Of a stretch of 9,353 bases of DNA, positions 6,628 to 9,353 are shown piece after piece; the stretch's first letter is position 1; every line of letters starts with the position of its first letter. The stretch comes from an uncultured Clostridia bacterium (GTDB lineage: Bacteria; Bacillota; Clostridia; Christensenellales; Aristaeellaceae), in contig CANOHT010000057.1 of the NCBI GenBank assembly GCA_947565865.1, forward strand, positions 1 through 9,353. The letters run 5' to 3'. The notes under the pieces were generated by a model. It had not been told where the DNA came from. It saw nothing but the letters and a program-made list of their open reading frames with translations, and made no database searches. The position numbers and the translations under genes are program-made.

Positions 6628-7442
6628 TGGATACCTTTTCGCGAATCGCGGCCTATCGCGCCGCTTATCCCGGCTTCGACCTCCCCGCCTGGCGGCGCTA
6701 TGCCCAGACGCTTTCCCCTTCGCTGGGCCCCATGTGCGAGAAGGACGCTTCCGCCTACGACATGGAGCGCGATGTTTTGCCGGTGCTGCGGTACGCCCTG
6801 GGCGAGGGCTTTGCGCGGGTGGCGGCGGCGCATCAAGCACTGAGCGGTATAGCCGCATGGCTGCCGGACAAGATGACGGCGCTGGCGGCTATCGACTTCG
6901 CGCCCCGGATCATCTTTTATTTGGGCCTGTGCAACGGCGCGGGCTGGGCCTGCGAGCTTGACGGCGCGCCCGTTATTCTGCTGGGTGCGGAGAAGATCGC
7001 TGAGCTGGGCTGGCACGAGCCTGACGCCATGGCTGATCTTGTCTGCCATGAGCTGGCGCACCTGATCCATTTCGCCCTCCGAGGAAACCTGACAAAGCCG
7101 GAGCGAGCGGTGTGGCAGCTGTATACGGAGGGCTTTGCCACCCGAACCTCCCAGCTGCTATACAAAGAAAACTATTACCACCTGGATCAGGGAGGATGGC
7201 TGGCCTTTGGGCAGGGGCATCTGGCGGAAATCAAGGCGGAATATCGCCGGCGCTGGATGTCCGGCGAGGGAACGTCAGACTTTTTCGGAGATTGGCATCA
7301 GGTGATGGGGTATAGCAACCTGGGCTATTTTCTGGGCTGTGAATGGATGCGCCGCCTGGAAAAGCGCATGAGCCTTGAGGCCATCGCCTGCCTGACGGCG
7401 GAGGAGGCGGCGCGGGAGCTGCGGGCGTTTCTGGCCGGGTGA
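6612..7442 (+). CDS. HExxH zinc metallopeptidase-like protein (gluzincin pattern)
   Basis: A 276-residue protein with HELAH at 146-150 (zinc ligands His146 and His150, catalytic Glu147). TEGFA follows at 172-176, where Glu173, 23 residues after His150, is the likely third ligand. This spacing is a gluzincin arrangement, as in DUF2268-like predicted Zn-dependent proteases; the exact family is not certain. No signal peptide or membrane span is visible, so it probably acts in the cytoplasm. Aromatic-rich segments such as YKENYYH and DFFGDWHQ lie after the active site. The gene overlaps the flippase by 16 bases and starts at GTG, with AAGGAG five bases upstream, so the two are likely translationally coupled. 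The substrate is unknown. Its constant pairing with a flippase, if confirmed in other genomes, would point to a role in envelope assembly. Confidence 0.78.
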   Translation: MPLQIMDTFSRIAAYRAAYPGFDLPAWRRYAQTLSPSLGPMCEKDASAYDMERDVLPVLRYALGEGFARVAAAHQALSGIAAWLPDKMTALAAIDFAPRIIFYLGLCNGAGWACELDGAPVILLGAEKIAELGWHEPDAMADLVCHELAHLIHFALRGNLTKPERAVWQLYTEGFATRTSQLLYKENYYHLDQGGWLAFGQGHLAEIKAEYRRRWMSGEGTSDFFGDWHQVMGYSNLGYFLGCEWMRRLEKRMSLEAIACLTAEEAARELRAFLAG

Positions 7443-7519
7443 TGGGCTTCGCGCTGCCGTTTCATCAAGGATAATCGGCCAATTACCGTTTGTTACGCAA
7501 AGATACAGGAGATAGAAGC

Positions 7520-8458
7520 ATGGCGGAAAAAAGAGTATGGCTGGTTGGGGCGCTATCCATCATCATGGGGCTTTTCCTGAATGCGGGCGCGGCTGCCTTG
7601 GAGGAAAAGCCTTGCGTTGGCGTCGCATGGAGCGACAGCCTGAGCGATACATATTTCGCGGTATGTCAAGCCATTGAGGCCGCGGGCGGTACCCCTGTCA
7701 TTCTGGAACAGGTTCGATTGGCCGGTTTTGAAGATGACGGCGGCGGTATGCTTGCGGGCGTGAAAGATCAGGACGGCGCGCTGACTTTGGAAGCGGCAAA
7801 GCAGATGCGCCGGGACGGCTGGCGGGGATCAAACGCCGCTGAGGTCATGGAAGGGATGAAAGCCATCGTTTTCCCGGGAGGCGCGGACATCAGTCCCTCC
7901 CTGTATGACGATCCTCAGCCGGTGCTGATTGCCGAGGGCTTCAGCGCGCAGCGGGACGTATCAGATTATCTGCTCATGACCTACTGTCTGGATCACGATA
8001 TACCCATCCTTGCAATCTGCCGCGGTATGCAGATGATGTCGATTGTTTCCGGCGCCGAGATGATCCAGGACCTGGCGGTCTATATGGAAGGCCTGGGCGA
8101 GGATTACGGTTTTGAACACCGACGCAAGCCGGATGCGTCCGGCGCGTATCATGACTTCGCGTTTCATAACGTCGCGGTGACAGACAGGGACTCCATCCTA
8201 TATCGCCTGACCGGGACGGATACGGTTTCCCATGTTCCCTCCTGGCATCACCAGGCTGTAAAAAGCGTTGAAGGCACGCCCTTGGTCATCACCGGTCTAT
8301 CAGCGACGGGAGGGAAAACGGAAATCATCGAAGCCGTCGAAAGGCCGGACAAAACCTTTGCGCTGGGATTGCAGTATCATCCTGAAATGGCTGTGGCAAG
8401 GCGCCTGGACGAGACTTCGCTGGCGTATTTCACGGCCATTGTCATGCTGGCCCGTTGA
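7520..8458 (+). CDS. Exported class I glutamine amidotransferase-like hydrolase (peptidase C26 family)
   Basis: A 312-residue protein. Residues 1-26 form a Sec signal peptide (MAEKR, hydrophobic core, NAGAAA) with a probable cut before LEEK. The rest matches the peptidase C26 / gamma-glutamyl-GABA hydrolase (PuuD-like) fold: FPGGADISPSLY (118-129), the nucleophile elbow AICRGMQ with Cys167, and QYHPE (285-289) giving His287 and Glu289. Family members cut gamma-glutamyl amide bonds and are usually cytoplasmic and about 240-260 residues. Here export and an extra Gly/Asp-rich segment (about 65-112) between the first strand and the PGG motif account for the added length. The ATG at 7520 has AGGAG eight bases upstream; an upstream in-frame TTG at 7490 is weaker. 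No good promoter is seen in the 77-base gap, so it may be read from the flippase operon. Substrates could include gamma-linked peptides outside the membrane, but none is shown. Confidence 0.87.
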   Translation: MAEKRVWLVGALSIIMGLFLNAGAAALEEKPCVGVAWSDSLSDTYFAVCQAIEAAGGTPVILEQVRLAGFEDDGGGMLAGVKDQDGALTLEAAKQMRRDGWRGSNAAEVMEGMKAIVFPGGADISPSLYDDPQPVLIAEGFSAQRDVSDYLLMTYCLDHDIPILAICRGMQMMSIVSGAEMIQDLAVYMEGLGEDYGFEHRRKPDASGAYHDFAFHNVAVTDRDSILYRLTGTDTVSHVPSWHHQAVKSVEGTPLVITGLSATGGKTEIIEAVERPDKTFALGLQYHPEMAVARRLDETSLAYFTAIVMLAR

Positions 8459-8485
8459 GGCGGATCAAGCGTTGCGGAGGTCTTT

Positions 8486-8920
8486 ATGAGGCATTATGAC
8501 ATAGAAAATGAGATGTATCGCAAAGCGGTGGAGCTGATCGAAAAAAGATACCCCGTTGGCTGGGGCGGAGCCGGCGTTGTTCACACATCCAAGGGGAACG
8601 ATTATACAAGCGTCTCCATTGAAACCGCCAATGCATCCGCCGTCGTGTGCATTGAGCTGGGCGCTATGCTTGAGGCTCACAAGTACAATGAAAAGGTAAC
8701 GCACTGCATGTGCCTTATTCGTGATGATGAAAACGCCCCATACAGAGTGCTATCACCGTGCGGCATATGTCAGGAGAGACTGCGATACTGGGGCGAGGAT
8801 GTGCAAGTGGCCGTCACACCTAAGGAGGATAAAATCAAATTTGTAGCATTGAAGGAATTGCAGCCCTATCACTGGACAAACGCCTACCCAGCTGATGAAA
8901 TTGAACGCTGGAAGGAGTAA
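8486..8920 (+). CDS. Cytidine/blasticidin-S deaminase-family enzyme
   Basis: A 144-residue protein with the zinc signature of Cys-ligated (tetrameric-type) deaminases: C-x-E at Cys55/Glu57 in VVCIELGAM, and PCGIC with Cys92 and Cys95. The three Cys bind zinc and Glu57 would shuttle the proton when water attacks the base. The N-terminal YPVGWGGAGVV (22-32) and the late ALKELQPYHW (121-130) align with FPVGAAL and TLKELLPYAF of cytidine deaminases. The usual ribose-binding Asn of NxE is Ser44 (SIE), and CxEL plus SPCG recall blasticidin S deaminase, so the nucleoside substrate is open. The ATG at 8486 has GGAGG five bases upstream. It follows the C26 hydrolase by 27 bases and may share its transcript. 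The gene looks less GC-rich than the genes to its left. Confidence 0.82.
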   Translation: MRHYDIENEMYRKAVELIEKRYPVGWGGAGVVHTSKGNDYTSVSIETANASAVVCIELGAMLEAHKYNEKVTHCMCLIRDDENAPYRVLSPCGICQERLRYWGEDVQVAVTPKEDKIKFVALKELQPYHWTNAYPADEIERWKE

Positions 8921-9182
8921 ATCAAATTCCGGTTGATCCGTTTAATCCTCTATAAAACCTGTCTTTTCAAGGCATATCGCCGTTTTAATGTTCATACCTT
9001 ATGTCTTTTCCCTTGTTTTTGCCCTGATGAGCCGAAGCAAGGGATTCGTTTCATCCGATACCAAACGGCTTTTTCGGCCGGTCATAAAAGCCCTCGGCTG
9101 GGAGCGCAAACCACGCTCCTCGCGCAATAGCCCGTATGGACTCATGGTATACCGCATCAATCTGCCGCTCCGCCATTGCGCC
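8921..9182. other. Intergenic region with no convincing gene between converging genes
   Basis: This stretch is AT-richer at its start and holds several small hairpins: CCCTTGTTTTT-like pairing (9010-9019 with 9034-9043), CGGC/GCCG (9066-9069 with 9077-9080), and GGAGCG/CGCTCC (9101-9106 with 9114-9119). None is followed by a clear T tract, so no terminator is called. Open frames run on both strands, but none is recognisable. It may be a decayed gene or a small interspersed element. Confidence 0.35.
9051..9176 (-). CDS. Doubtful 41-residue small protein after the GNAT gene
   Basis: An ATG six bases after the GNAT stop opens a 41-residue frame, beginning MAERQIDAVYHES and ending in YDRPKKPFGIG. 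The only ribosome binding site is a weak TAAGG four bases upstream. The composition is protein-like and the position is right for an operon partner. However, the frame ends without any domain and overlaps other open frames. It could be the start of a frameshifted longer gene or chance. No family is recognised. Confidence 0.25.
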   Translation of the reverse strand: MAERQIDAVYHESIRAIARGAWFALPAEGFYDRPKKPFGIG

Positions 9183-9353
9183 TTATGCTTTTGGACTTAG
9201 GATATGCCACACGTCCTCCCCTTCAAATCCGCAGCGTCGATACACGCTTTCAGGGTTCGTCCTATTATCAAACTCACCCGAAACCGTGGCGAAATCCGCA
9301 AAACCGCTCATTGTTTTCAAGGCTTCGCTAATCAAAGCGGAGGCTATCACTCT
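9183..9353 (-). CDS. C-terminal fragment of a GNAT N-acetyltransferase
   Basis: The last 56 codons of a leftward gene entering from the right edge, with the stop TAA at 9185-9183. The final part reads TNPESVYRRCGFEGEDVWHIL, matching the end of the GNAT fold: the Asn-containing acetyl-CoA loop before helix 4, then the YRRCGF.G...W strand typical of Gcn5-related acetyltransferases. The N-terminal substrate half and the acetyl-CoA pyrophosphate loop lie outside the window, so the acceptor is unknown. There is no start codon in the window, because the gene is cut by the edge. It converges with the deaminase gene. Confidence 0.75.
   Translation of the reverse strand, partial: RVIASALISEALKTMSGFADFATVSGEFDNRTNPESVYRRCGFEGEDVWHILSPKA

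Noticed and set aside
9019..9043. CTGATGAG...CGAA, reminiscent of a hammerhead ribozyme core
   Set aside because: There is no room for stem II between the two motifs, the GAAA is GAAG, and no cleavage-site stem arrangement could be found.

Overview
The window looks like chromosomal DNA from a moderately GC-rich Gram-positive bacterium of the Clostridia. This is inferred from strong AGGAGG-type ribosome binding sites, extended -10 promoters, a Firmicutes-type EF-G paralogue and a Cys-ligated cytidine-deaminase-family protein. No rRNA, tRNA, insertion sequence, CRISPR array or phage gene was seen.

Left part (1-824): the first 34 codons of a leftward secreted-protein gene with its own promoter, then about 500 bases without a convincing gene. 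That stretch carries a strong leftward intrinsic terminator that no visible gene needs. Positions 825-2915 encode an EF-G-like translational GTPase with altered GTPase motifs. A 15-bp hairpin follows it, then a gene (3037-4086) that joins a membrane anchor and two zinc ribbons to a maltose/galactoside-type O-acetyltransferase.

Middle (4087-7442): a bidirectional terminator separates the acetyltransferase gene from a leftward two-gene operon, a DPM1-like family 2 glycosyltransferase followed by a DUF2304-type membrane protein with a 4-base overlap. Facing away from it across a compact symmetric double promoter is a rightward pair: a polysaccharide flippase of the MOP/Wzx type and an HExxH metallopeptidase-like protein, overlapping by 16 bases. 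Together these suggest surface-glycan assembly: polyprenyl-linked sugar made by the glycosyltransferase, glycan export by the flippase, and perhaps O-acetylation by the fusion protein. That functional link is inferred from gene context only.

Right part (7443-9353): a signal-peptide-bearing class I glutamine amidotransferase-like hydrolase (peptidase C26), a cytidine/blasticidin-S-deaminase-family enzyme, about 260 bases of poorly explained sequence with one doubtful small ORF, and at the edge the last 56 codons of a leftward GNAT acetyltransferase. The most unusual items are the zinc-ribbon/acetyltransferase fusion, the orphan terminator that hints at an unannotated leftward RNA, and the symmetric divergent promoter.
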